This document shows, piece after piece, positions 22,313-33,967 of a stretch of 64,000 bases of DNA. The notes below the pieces were generated by a model. The model saw nothing but the letters and a program-made list of their open reading frames with translations, made no database searches and had not been told where the DNA came from. The translations under genes and the position numbers were made by a program. The stretch spans positions 1-64,000 of the forward strand of contig MEHQ01000678.1 of the NCBI GenBank assembly GCA_008828725.1. The letters are read 5' to 3'. Each line of letters begins with the position of its first letter. The stretch's first letter is position 1. Source of the stretch: Saccharina japonica. Taxonomy: Eukaryota > Sar > Phaeophyceae > Laminariales > Laminariaceae.

Positions 22313-23664
22313 TAGAAGGGTATTTAAAAGGGGGGGGGGCATTTTACTCTGTAGATCCAGACTAAAACTGAGAAAATCGCAGAATCGCTTTTAAGACCGA
22401 TGCCAAATGGGAAATGTAAATATTGGCTTTCACGTTTTTACTCGTCAATTCGTTTCATCAGCGGATTTTGGCTGTACAGAGACTTTCTACTCTGTAGTAC
22501 CAAGACTATACTTTATTTTAGTATTTACAAGGATCGGACTGGGCCGCCTATCGGCGGCCCCGCCCTCCATAAAAGTTGGAGAGTGAAGATAGAAGAGTAG
22601 ATCGAGAAGTGATGGCGGTACCAAGAGGTGGAGGTTTCCGCAGGGAATATAATAAAATTGGAAAAGTGGAAACGCAATGTGTGTAAGTGTGAAGGTGACA
22701 ATTTAAAAAGCGCGAACGAAACATTCATACAAAGAACCGGTGGAAAGAACAAAAAATGCCCCGTGAAATACAAACAAAAAAACGGGAAAATCGGCCGATC
22801 GGCTAAACTCGGAAAGAAGATTTGTCCGATCGGCTAGTCCCTGGAAGAAGATTCGCCGAACAGAATAATACACACACATGATGCTTCTGCTGCGGTGCTC
22901 TTGTTCGATTTGTGAAGGAAAACGTGATGGCCTACAGGAAATGGAGGGCGTTGCTGCTGCTGCTGGCAAGCGCCAGCGCTCAGGGTCCACGGAGGAGACG
23001 AAGCTACTGCTCTGCTGCTGGCATGATTGTAGTCGGGTGCTTGTTCTGCTGTGGTCTGGGTACACGCAAGCACGGCAAACCTGTGCCTCTGGCCTCCCTG
23101 GGTAGAGGAGGGTACACACAGCACATACACGTAGAGGGAAACAGACAGCATAGACAGGCTGCGTCGCACCCTGACATTCTACCCTCTCACGGCGATAGAG
23201 CGCACGCTCCTACGCAACTAGCTACACACTACAGCGGGGATACACCACCACACCGGCATGGTCAAGGAGCTGTTCAGCAAGCGTCTCTATCTCGCACGCG
23301 CACCTCTCTCTCCTCTGCTCTTAGCAAAATGTGGTATAATGGTACGCGGGGGGTTTCAACTTTTTGCGATAGTCCGCCACGCCGGGGAGAGAGCGAGCAG
23401 TCCCCGGGAGGGCTTCGTAAGCCCCCCGCTCGCCGAGTCCGACGCAGGCGTCCGCTCGTTCGCCCGAGACACCGAGGGCTGATATGTGGGAAGGGCGTGG
23501 CACGTTCGCGCGGCGATCGCCGGCTCCGCGGCGGACGGTAGACCAAGCTTTGTGAAGTGTACCGGATTCAGAGTAGGGCCAATTGGCCCGCTTCACGCTC
23601 AGCGCTCAAACGTAATATTAGTTACCCATATGCGAGAGCTTCAAATTAATGCTGTTGATAGTAA
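22313..23664. other. Stretch with one weak ORF
   Basis: An open frame from an ATG at 22927 to 23541 begins MAYRKWRALLLLLASASAQG, which resembles a signal peptide. The rest is Arg-rich and drifts through repeats, and no splice sites or homology support it. I leave it uncalled. Confidence 0.3.
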
Positions 23665-23757
23665 GTCGGTCGCCCCGATGGTCTAGGGGTACCCTCGAAC
23701 GCTTCTGAGAGTCAATTTACGGAGTTCAAACCCCACGTGGGTCGGACTTGTGAGTTT
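23665..23757 (+). mobile_element. SINE head only, copy 9
   Basis: GTCGGTCGCCCCGATGGTC to GTCGGACTTGTGAGTTT matches the tRNA-like head of copies 4 and 8. The body is missing. The B-box has decayed (GGAGTTCAAACC). Confidence 0.75.
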
Positions 23758-24499
23758 GCTAGCGGTACAGCCACAGACCCGCCCGTGGCGCTAGCGTTGC
23801 GTTGCCCATAGTAGTAAATAAGCTCCTTGTCAAATGGATGCCGAACTGAGATGATAATGGAAGGGACGTGGAAAGCAGGAACGTTGCCGAGCTTGGAAGC
23901 AAGCTTCTCTTCGATATGGGAAATCTCTTGTATTTATTTTAACCTCTGATGATGTTGACTTAGGTGGAGATGGTGGGCTGAGAAACGAGTGAGAGAGGTA
24001 GGGGGGAGGGGGTGCGAGAGCCTGCTAGTCCGGCTCTCGGTCTCTCTCTTGTGTAATGCCCCGCTAGTCGGGTTGTTACGAATCCTCCGCTAGAAGTCCG
24101 TTTAACCGGATAGCTACAGCAGCCCATGGAACTTTCATATGGTGTTTAGTCATTCTAGAGTAATCGTCTATTATGTCCAAGGAATAATGCCAAATCTACC
24201 CAAGGGGTGATATCATTCCTGTGTTATTCTAAGTGCTAATCCTGCGAGCTGTCTCGTCCATAGGAATATTCTAGTGCTTAGAACCTTCCTATGGACTTAT
24301 AGAGCCTCGGTGCTACTTCCTATATTATCTGCCAAGAGAAACTTCTGTGTACGAGAACAATCTTTGCGCCACTAGGCTTTTCACATGTATAATTACCTAT
24401 CAACCATTATTTAGCCCTAAGGCGCCACATCACATTCCGGGTGTGGTACATAGTAATAGTACTCGCATTAACAGTGTGCTGTAATGTACCACTCTGAAA
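23758..24499. other. Unassigned stretch
   Basis: No gene was recognised. A run starting TGTTACGAATCC (24073) looks a little like an LTR start but has no partner in the window. Confidence 0.35.
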
Positions 24500-26130
24500 C
24501 CCAAAATTAGAACCACCATGCAGGGCGTTATCGATCTGGGGGATGCCCGTTTTTGTTGGAGGTGTACATGTATTGAAGCATATATGATTCGGAGATGTGG
24601 CCTTACCATCCCCGGGCACAGCGGAACATCGATCATGAGCCCCAACCAAAATGTAAATCAGCCCATGGAGTTGGGATTTCCACACCTTGCAGGACGTTAT
24701 CGACCCGGGGGGTGTCTGTTCTCGTCCTAGGTGTTTTGGAGTTGTAGACGTCCGCAAGGATTTCTGATCCGGGGATGGGACGTTATCATCCCCGGGTGCG
24801 GCGGGACCTCGACGTTGCCCCGAGGGGAAACTCGCGCGGCGCGCTGGCTCCATGAGAGCCAGCCAACCGTAAATCAGCCGGTCGTGTTGGGGTTTCCACA
24901 CCTTGCGGGGCGGTATCGACCTGGAGGATGTCCGTTTTCGTCCCCGGGTTGTTGGAATTGTAGATGTATGGAAGGACTTCTGAACCGGGGGTGGAATTTT
25001 ATCATCCCCGGGTGTGGCGGGACTTCGACGTTGCCCCGAAGGGCAACTCTCGCCGCACGCTGGCTCTGTGAGGGCCAGGCAACCGTTAATTTGCACGTGG
25101 GGTCGGGGTTCCCACACCATGTGGGGCGGTATCGACCCGGGGGGTGTCCGTTTGCGTCCCGGGATCGTTGGAGTTGTAGATATATGGAAGGATTTACCAC
25201 CCGGGGATGGGACGTTATCATCCCCGGGTGCGACGGGACCTCGCCGTTGCCTCGGGGGGTAACCCTCGCTGCGTGCTGGCTCTCTGGGCTCCAGCGCCCC
25301 GGCCAAATCAGCAATTAGCCAGTGGTGTTGGAGTTTACTTCTGACCCGGGGGTGGGACTTTATCATCTCCGGGTGCGGCGGGACCTCGTCGTTGCCTCGA
25401 GGGGTAACCCTCGCTGCGTGCTGGCTCTCAGGGATCCAGCGCCCCAGTCAAGTCAGAAATCAGCCAGTGGTGGTGGGGTTTCCACCCTTTGCGGGGCGGT
25501 ATCGACACGGGGGGTGTCCGATTGCGTCCCCGGGTTGTTGGAGTTGTAGATATATGCAAGGATTTCTGACCCGGGTATGGGACGTCCCCGGGTGCGGCGT
25601 GACTTCGACGTTGCCCCGATGGGTAACTCGCGCCGTACGCTGGCTCTATACGGGGCAGGCAACCGTAAATTTTCCCGTGGGGTTGGGGTTTCCACACCTT
25701 GTGGGGCGGTATCGACCCGGGGAATGTCCGTTTGCGTCCCCGGGTCGTTGGAGTTGTAGATATCCGCAAGTATTTCTGACCTGGCGATGGGATTTTTATC
25801 ATCCCCGGGTGCGGTGGCACTTCGACGTTGCCCGGAGGGGCGACTCTCGTCGCACGCTGGCTCTGTGTGGGCCAGGCACCCGTAAATTAGCCCGTGGTAT
25901 TGAGGTTTCCACACCTTGTGAGGCGGTATCGACCCGGGGGATGTTCGTTTGCGTCCCGGGGTCGTTGGAGTTGTACATGTATGAAAGGATTTCTGATCCG
26001 GGGATGGGAACTTATCGTCCCCGGGTGCACGTGGCTCCCTGAGCCTCAGCTAGTCAGGGACCAACTGATGGGGGTGGGATTTCCATACCGTGCGGGGCAG
26101 TGTCGACCCGGAAAATCGCCGTTTTTGTCC
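24500..26130 (+). repeat. Satellite array, unit about 210-222 bp
   Basis: About eight units follow each other. Each carries GTTGGAGTTGTAGATAT, a CCCCGGG-rich block, GGGGCGGTATCGACCCGGGG and GGTTTCCACACCTTG. Landmarks at 24734, 24956, 25170, 25540, 25751 and 25966 give steps of 211-222 (one larger step holds a unit with an internal deletion). Long open frames on both strands are by-products of the repeat. One stray unit is near 44080-44130. Confidence 0.85.
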
Positions 26131-26148
26131 CCCTAACCCTAACCCTAA
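26131..26148 (-). repeat. Interstitial telomere-like repeat at the satellite end
   Basis: Three units of CCCTAA directly close the satellite array. The join of a satellite to telomere-like repeats resembles a former chromosome end or subtelomere. Confidence 0.7.
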
Positions 26149-26299
26149 GATTTCGCAAAGCTTCCGAAGATTGGCCCAATTCTTACATTTTTTAACGAGA
26201 TTGGAGGGTCTGCCGGTTTTGGGCTAACGTTAGGAAATGTTTTCAAATGCGAATTCCTCCTAAATATTCGAAGCCATACTACTATACTCTGTGTATTTT

Positions 26300-26633
26300 T
26301 TGTTTTTTTTGTCCATCCCATTTAGTATCTTCGCCCTTCTTTTCTCTCTCCCTCTTTAGTCGTAACTCAGATCCGGGGTCACTAAGTAGGCTCTTCTCCC
26401 CCCTCCCCACTACGGTACGCGCCTTGCACTTTTATCGCGAGATAATTTCAGCACTTTCTTCCCTCGTCGGCTTGGGTCGGATTCCGCCTACCCACGCCAC
26501 GAAGGCGCTCTCAGCAATTCGTTATTTTTTATTTTTTCAAATAAAGTCAAAATCTCGCCACGATGGGATTTGAACTCGGGTACCAATGCTAGTAGCCTTT
26601 GAAGCTGACCACTAGTCTACCGGGGCGACCGGC
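26300..26633 (-). mobile_element. Full-length tRNA-derived SINE, copy 10
   Basis: On the minus strand from 26633: CCGGTCGCCCCGGTAGACT head, GAGTTCAAATCCC B-box, shared body with the GACCCCGGATCTGAGTTACG block, and an A-rich end. Confidence 0.8.
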
Positions 26634-27299
26634 TTGCACTATACCAACTAACTGCATTGGAAAGCTCTCGCCAAAAGAAAAATGAAGAGCTCTCCTGATA
26701 GCAGAAAGTCTCACTTTAGGTTCCCCGCGAGATGAAGCCGCTCGCTGAAGAAATGGCGGTGTAAAAACAAACACTTCAAAGATTTGAGATCTCGTTTCCA
26801 TTTATTGTCATCGATCGTATTTATGTACGTGAGCAAAGAAACGTCACGTATCGTGTCCGTCTTTTGCGAAACTAACTAATTATTCAACTTTATTGATAGT
26901 AGTACGAAACGATGCAAGTTCTCCCCCAACCGTTATTAGTTCTATACTGCCTGTACTCGTGTATATATATATGTAGAATCGTTTTCTTGCGACCCTCTAT
27001 ACTTTCGAAGTTACGTTGTTGGTTGTTTCGCGTTTTTTGTCGTGTATCTCGTGCCCATGAAGCCCCAAAAAACATTTGACTCTATCATCTGTATATATTA
27101 CGAAAAATTAAAAACAACAGCAGCTAGCTGTGAGATCGAGGATTTCGCCGAAACTCGTATTTTTATTTTTTTTATTTTTTTTTATCCTCCGGCGGATGGG
27201 TCAAAATAAAGCTTACGCCCTCCACACTTCCACGTCTCACTTCGTGCACTTCGTGTCGTGTGTCAATTCACTCCATGCCCCCTCGGAAGTATCAGCCCT
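26634..27299. other. Unassigned stretch
   Basis: No gene or repeat recognised. Confidence 0.35.
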
Positions 27300-29850
27300 T
27301 GCTGTCTACGACCTTCGGGAACTTGAGCATGTTGACCCGACCTGTACGTATTTGCAAGCTGAGTGTGATACTTCGATCGTATAGCTGAATAATGTTGGTG
27401 TTGTCGGTGTTTTGTCACAATCTAGGTGGCCAATTGACGAGCTTATATCTTGAGAGCGTCCGTATAACTTCGACGGGTTCGCGGGAACATACCTTTTTTT
27501 TCCCAACATGGTTTCCTCAGGGGTACGAGGAGCGCGTACAATCGAAAGTGGGTAGCCTTTCATCACGAGGGTATGCCTTATCCGGTAGGCGGAAATGTGA
27601 TGAGTTAAGGCACTCCAGGACCCCTCGCGCCCTCGACTTACTGTTCGTATGTAAATAGGGCCGATATTGTTGTCGAACAACTTTCTTGATGCGTGGCGCT
27701 TCCTACTCAATTCTGCCTTCTCCGCGTGCCACTTAACTATGAATCTTCCGGCTGCTTCGAGAATTCCCCGGTACCACTTGTCCGCCTTCTTTGCTGCAAA
27801 CGGTCTACACTGCGGTCTCAACTCCAAACACCAACGGAGAGTGTTCGATGGACCCTTCGGTGGCTCGGAGCACTCTGAGGCCGTCAACTAGATTTCTATA
27901 CCAAGTCTTCGATTGTCCGCTCGGCCCCCGGCCCTCCCCACCGGCCATCGTCGCAAACATCACCCGACTGGGTACTCGCCTCTCGTTTTGCACGCCTCCG
28001 CAACAAAGAGTTCGCTGTTTACGAAGGGTCGTGTTGTTGCTCTCGCATCGTGTCTTCTTGAAGGCTTTCGCGTACGAGAGGGTGGTTTGGTCTATACGTT
28101 GTCGGCGTTAGGAGCCAATGATCCGCAGGAGGACTTGGTGCACCGATCGGAGTCTGGCCAAGTGCTTCGCGCTGAGAGTCCACATCACACACCCGTATAG
28201 CAGGGTAGCAATGACCTCGGCCTTCAGCATGCGGACTTTCAGACTAATTGGGGCGGTCTTTATATCATACAACTGCGGACCGAAACGTTTGATGCATGCC
28301 CGCATGAAATGGACCCGTCGTTCGATTTCGAGCTAGAGGTCGGTGCTTTCGGGAATAACGCCGCCCAAATATAATAACTAAATTGTCTGTCTATACGTAC
28401 CTCCGGCCAGCTGTTTCGATCCCGAGTGGTGGAACCAGGGATTGCTGGCCCCGTGTTCGTAACAGCATCATTTACGTCCTCTTTTCCGATACCGTGAGAC
28501 CTGCTGCTTCGAAGACGGCCACGATGGCTGCCATCATTATAGCACGTACCTCCACCGAGTTCGAGGCAATTCCTGCGTCATCGGCGTACAGCATGGCCCA
28601 CCCTGCCCTTCGCAAGCATGCCAATGGCACCCTGTTTCCGACCACCACAACCTCCTCGAGGTGGACCAAACCCCTTACTATATATTCGTCCTCGCTGAAG
28701 CGTACTACAACGACGTGTATCGCAGCAGCGAAAAACGCGTTGAGCATCAACGGCGACAGCATATAGCCTTGTCTCAGCCCCTGCATGACATCAAACCATA
28801 CCTGAGTTCTCACCATTATCCGTGCGCACGCGAACTCGCATGCCGTCGTGGAACTGGCGATTAAATGCAAGAATCTTCGCTGGTACGCCTAAGCGTGTGA
28901 GTGCCTGCCGCGGAGACTCTCGGTTGACAGAGTCGTATATTTTTCTGCAAGATCAATGAAGCACAAGTCTGTCGATCGTGCGGGACGAAAGCCGCACGGT
29001 TCCTCGGGGAGTATTCCTCGAGCCTCGCAGTAGTTGCTAAGGCAGGCCGCGACGATTTTCAACAACACATTACGTGCATAAGCAACAACTGAAATGCCTC
29101 TGTAGTTGTTGCAAGCAGAGCGATCCTTCTTTATGTGAAGGGCCTTGATGATCGCATATTTCCATTGCTGGGAGACCTTTCCAGTTATACAAACATTGGC
29201 AAGGATGCTGCGAAAGCACTGAAGGATTTAGGGGTGATCGAGGTTTAGTAATTCGGCCAGAAGGCCGTCTAGCCCTATAATCTGCTTTCCACTTCGGCAT
29301 GGCCTTACTTACGTCCGGCATCGTCCAAGGATGATTCGTCTCCAAGCGATAGTTCAAGCGGTCGTGGTGGCAGGAGGCCGATGATAGTGGAATCGAGTTT
29401 CAGCGATTTCATGTTCAACAGTTTGTGGAAGAACCTCACCCATCGTTCACGAAGTCGCCCTATACCCCGTATCAACATGCCATCCTCGTCCCTAATAAAC
29501 TTTTCGCTTCTCGCTGTTTTCCCTTATATCCCTGCCGTAATCTGCTTATAAAACCCTCGCTGATCGTTATCGGCTAGAACTCTCTCTCGGTTTCGGCAAG
29601 ATACTCTTCAAAACATGCATGTACTCCTGCAGCAATCACCTCCTGCAGATTCGCACACGCGGTTCTCAGAGTCTTCCACGCGATTCGATTCCGAGGATGG
29701 GCGCGCGAGGGGTTTAGTGCATTCTCCCTCGCGATCCATACCATTTTAAAATCAGCCCAGGTTGCGGCGGGCTCGCACCACCCACGCTTGCGTTGCCGGC
29801 GTGGTGGAGGTGGCACCTCTGATTCCACCACATCGATGATGGTCGTGGCG
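27300..29850 (-). pseudogene. Non-LTR retrotransposon reverse transcriptase, decayed
   Basis: Minus-strand frames read in order from high to low coordinates. First is a pre-RT Arg/Trp-rich part (29831-29574). Next are RT finger/palm pieces in shifted frames around 29100-28870. The palm core follows at 28870-28472, with FDVMQGLRQGYMLSPLMLNA and the catalytic box YADD within WAMLYADDAGIASNS. The thumb follows at 28305-28108 with MLKAEVIATLLYGC and H..LLRIIG. A C-terminal part to about 27306 contains MFATMAGGEGRGPSGQSKTW and KKADKWYRGILEAAGRF. Several frameshifts and stops break it. The order and the GLRQG and YADD boxes are those of LINE-type polymerases. No endonuclease was seen, so it is probably 5'-truncated. 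Confidence 0.8.
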
Positions 29851-32800
29851 ACTAGAGCAACCGCACCAGGGTCGTAGTGAATAGAGCAACCCCACCAGTG
29901 GTGTTACGGGGCTGGAAAGCTAAGTTGAGAGTGGAAACGACCCTCGCGACTACTCGCTGGTGGCACTATTTTATCGGACACAAGCACCTAACACCTGCCG
30001 GTCGAACTGTCGGACGTTTGGCGCCTTCCGTGCGTTGTCTGGGGGGTGCAAGAAGGGCCAGAGAGGCAGACCTTAATGTATACAATGCTGTGGTCTGAGT
30101 CAGCCTTAGCTGGTGGTGAAGGGTGTGGAACGACTTTAAGATCATGTACTCTAGGTCAATAAGCATGTCGGGTTAAGGTGTAGTCGATCCGTTGAAGGTC
30201 GTTCGGGCTGATGCCGAGCGTCGAAAATCACGAATAATGTCGTATTCCGCTCGGATCTGAAGCGCTGTGGGCACCCAACTCCGGCGGTGATCCTACGGCG
30301 GCAAGTGTGCGGCCAACTTTGTGGCGACCGAGAGGGCTGCGTGCACCTCCTGGTTCCCGCGGTGAATCTACCAGGGACAAAGTGCGATGGTCGTGTGCTA
30401 CAATAGGGGTGGCAATATTCGGCAAAAACCTGCGTCTGGCCAGCTGGGGCAGCATTGTCTGTTTGCGTGTTCTACCAGTCTACCAGCACCATCCCGTGCT
30501 GTACCCACTTTGGTAGTTCCACGCGATATGTCTAGCCCAGAGACGTCTGGGCAGCTGTGACAGCATTGTCTGTTAGTGTGCTCTACCAGTCTACCGGTAC
30601 CATCCCGTCCGTGCTGAATCCACTTTGGTAGTCCCACGTACTACGAGATGGGCCAAAGAATGGCTACCATTAAGGAAGTTCAGTTCTCAAACAAGCGCAC
30701 ACATGATAGAATCAACATGCCTCATTCTCTATTACGAACAAACCACGGACTATTCTCGGAAGATTCCCTTTCTCTTGTGACAAAATCCTCTTATTTTTGA
30801 CTGGTGGGGCTTATCAACTGAGAAACTACTGTATGTACTGCTGTGCCCTATGTCGGGTATGCTCGCGATCATTTTCGTTGTAGATCTACTACTGTAGACC
30901 ATGGGATTGGTCATCAGGTTTAAGCGTACGTTGTTTTCTGAAATGCAGCTTTCGGATGAGACTGAGAGAGCTTCTCAAATGAGCAGCCTCAGGAAACATG
31001 CGTCGATGCTCGTTGGCAGTTGGCGGTAGAGCATCCTGCAGCGTTGGTACAGCCGTCCTAGCCGAGGAGGACGAGAGTGCAGTTGTCGGAATTAGTCGGT
31101 GGCGATGGGCCGATACGTGCGTCAGAGACGTGGAAATCGGTGAGAGAGCGTGCTGCCGACGCGAGCTGCGGTAGGATTACGCCCGTTTTTTTCTGGGCCT
31201 CCTCCCTTGAGGAGCTTCATACCTTCATACCTCACCCAGAACCTGACGTAGAGGTAAACTAAAAAGGAAAACATTATTAGGGATCGGGAACCGATATGAT
31301 ACTAATCTGCGGTTTGTTGTTCTAGAGAAAATTCGGCGTTGTGGTCCATACTATTTGGCTGAGTACGTAAGTAGCTCACTTTGACAGCAGCAACTGGCAT
31401 TGTTTGGTTGATCGCGCTTGTGGGGATACCAACTGGATATCGCACGGAACGGTGCTGGTAGACTTGTAGAACACGTGAACAGACAGAGGTGTTGCTTGCA
31501 GTTGGACAGCCGTCGCACGCTGGGCCAGGTATTTCGTGATTTCTCGTGAGTCTTGAGTTCCATCGTTACTGGGCCAGACATAGTGTGATTACTACCCGAT
31601 GGACTACAGTGGGTATGCATACCATGTTTTGACCCAGAAACGTGTCTGGCGCAGAAACGTCTGGCCAGCTGAGGCAGCATTGTTGTCCGCGTGTTCTACC
31701 AGTCTACCAGCACCACCATCCCGTGCTGTATCCACTTGGTAGTTCCACCTACGTGATGAACCAAACGATGGCTACCACAAATAAGTTAAATTCTCAAACA
31801 AACACACAGAATAGAGCCAACATGCTTCATTCCCTCTTACGAACAAACCACAGATTATTATCGGAAGGTTCCCTTTTCTCGAATAATACCCTCTATTGCA
31901 AAACGCTACAATAGTAACTTTATGCCAACGATAAGGCATGCCTTACAGGGTAGTTCCTCATTTGAGGGGTACACTAGAAGTCAGCCACAACCATTGCTTG
32001 GTCGAAATGTGCTAGACCCTTATCATAGCCCGCCTCTGGTCTTTCGAGGCCGACAGTGCGAGGCCAAGATGGCCAGTCGTACCGAAAGAGTGGCCACAGC
32101 TCTCGAACCCACACCAACACCTCACCACCTCCGCTACGCTGGCATAACCACTACGCCCCTCGTCCAGTAACTGTCCGCCGACAAGGCGATAAACAGGGAC
32201 AACTCTCGAATGAAAGGTGGGATGGTGGTGCATAGGCCGCGGCGGCGGCGATAGCGATAGCGGCAGCGGCGGGAGGGGAGGCAGGGGCGAAAAGCGTGCA
32301 GTTGCGGGAAAGCCTTGCCTGGGAGGTGCGGTCGGCAGAACAACGGCACGGCGATAGGCAGTGACAAAGCTTGAATGAATGGTGATATAGTGGTAAGCCG
32401 CAGGGGCGGCGGTACGAGTAGTGATAGCGGAGGGAAGAGGAACGCGGTGAAAAGCGTGCAGTTGTGGGGGGGGGGTTATCGGCGAGGTGAACGATGGTTG
32501 GCAGAACAAGGAAGGCGCATCTTCCCTATACCTGTTATATAGGAGCGGCGCGCTACGACGAATCAACAACCCCTTGGCATCGATGAACGCCCCAAACCAA
32601 TAGGGGCGACGGTCGAAACAGCTGCGGCAGCGGTATAAGACTCCGTGGCGAACGCAGAGACATAAAAAAACACGAAAACAGATTCGCGTTGTTGACATTG
32701 GACCACCGCAAGCCTACGAAGTGTACGGCGCCTATCGGACGAGTACCAGCCCATAAGCGCGCCTTTTTTTAAACCGGAAAGGTTGGCGAGTAGAGAGATG

Positions 32801-33967
32801 CAGCTTGCCTCTCCGGCGAGGCGTGCTACAGAAACGCGCTAAACAAATGTGACGACGATCAGGAGTGCAGCACGTCCGAAAGGGCGTGCCCGGGTAGAAT
32901 GTAGTCCACACTCCTAATAGTGCGGGGCTGCGGACTTCAAATGTCTTACGTCCGCGATACCGCAGTCGGCGTTGCGAGATCAAGAAACACTATGCGGTTG
33001 GCCCGGAGAAGCTGTTCTCCCCAGACACGCGCCCGCTTTAGCCTGAGCGCGTGAGGTGAACGCACCTACGGGGCGCAGTCTCGGCAGCCCCAACCTAGTA
33101 GCCTCTCGCTCCGAACACGTCCAAACGTTTCAGCGAGTACCCTATGTTTATGATCATGCGCCGTAGCACGGTGGAAAAACGCAGCACGGGAGAGCTCTGC
33201 TACGGTAGTAGAGTAAAGGGCTCCTAAAAATCTCAATAGCCCTTCACTTGAGGAGCTATTCATTTGTCACCCCCAAGCTGACAAAACAATAAATAAAGGT
33301 GAAGACAATCCCCGTGGCCTACGTATACAACGATACCGTTTTCTAAAACATAAATGGCATTCCAACGATGAGGCATGCCTCATAAGGCATATGTCTTATA
33401 GGGTACGTATATAGTCCCCGAGTGCCCTTGAGGAGTCCCTCCCGTCAGGCAGATTTTTTTTCGCTAAAAGGTGCTACGGGCACAGTATCTTTATCGTAGT
33501 ACGGGTCGAAACGTGGTCCGTAGGCGGTGGACGCGGCAGGTCGCCTTGTGCGAACCCTCACACAGAACTCGCGAAGAACGGCTACATAGCGAAGCAAAAC
33601 CAGCAAGGGGAGGCACAGTGAACCCTCAAAGAAGCACGCTCCGTGTTTCTCAAGCTTCCCATATTTTTGGAGTAGGAGATGCTGATACTTAGTTGAAAGC
33701 TAACAGATTGTCACAGACGGCAGCCGAGAATAACCGAGCGGACCGGGGTGGGATCACACTGCGATACGTCTCATATCGTATCAGGGCTCCACCACAAGGA
33801 CCCACTCAGCAACGACATTAACCTCACTTCCACACGCGATAGACTACCTACACCCCTGTTGCGAAATAAACACAATCCAATCAACCCTTCGCACGACGGG
33901 GAATTCCATCCCGGCACCGCTCCCGACCCCCCTGCCTCGATCTAAAACAGACGACAACCGCTACAGC
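29851..33967. other. Repeat-rich stretch downstream of the VOC gene
   Basis: GGCAGCATTGTCTG with TCTACCAGTCTACC occurs in two tandem units (30430-30640), with a longer copy at 31640-31900 and an inverted relative at 31430-31500. About 31150-31250 resembles the left part of the MITE at 39975. At 32180-32510 a unit of about 165-190 bp (containing AAAGCGTGCAGTTG) is doubled. Long minus-strand frames here (for example 32012-32698) are Pro/Ser/Arg-rich by-products. No gene was recognised. Confidence 0.45.

Noticed and set aside
22927-23541. A secreted protein gene beginning MAYRKWRALLLLLASASAQG
   Set aside because: After the hydrophobic start the frame becomes Arg-rich low-quality sequence with no splice or homology support.
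24073-24404. A solo LTR starting TGTTACGAATCC
   Set aside because: No matching second LTR, primer site or target duplication was found.
24407-26042. 319-codon minus-strand and 216-codon plus-strand frames
   Set aside because: Both lie in the satellite array and change frame from unit to unit because unit length is not a multiple of three.
24500-26130. CRISPR-like array
   Set aside because: The whole unit of about 210 bp is repeated with no unique spacers, and the genome is eukaryotic; it is a satellite.
32012-32698. A 228-codon minus-strand frame
   Set aside because: Pro/Leu/Ser/Arg-rich, runs through a duplicated GC-rich repeat, and has no domain or splice support.
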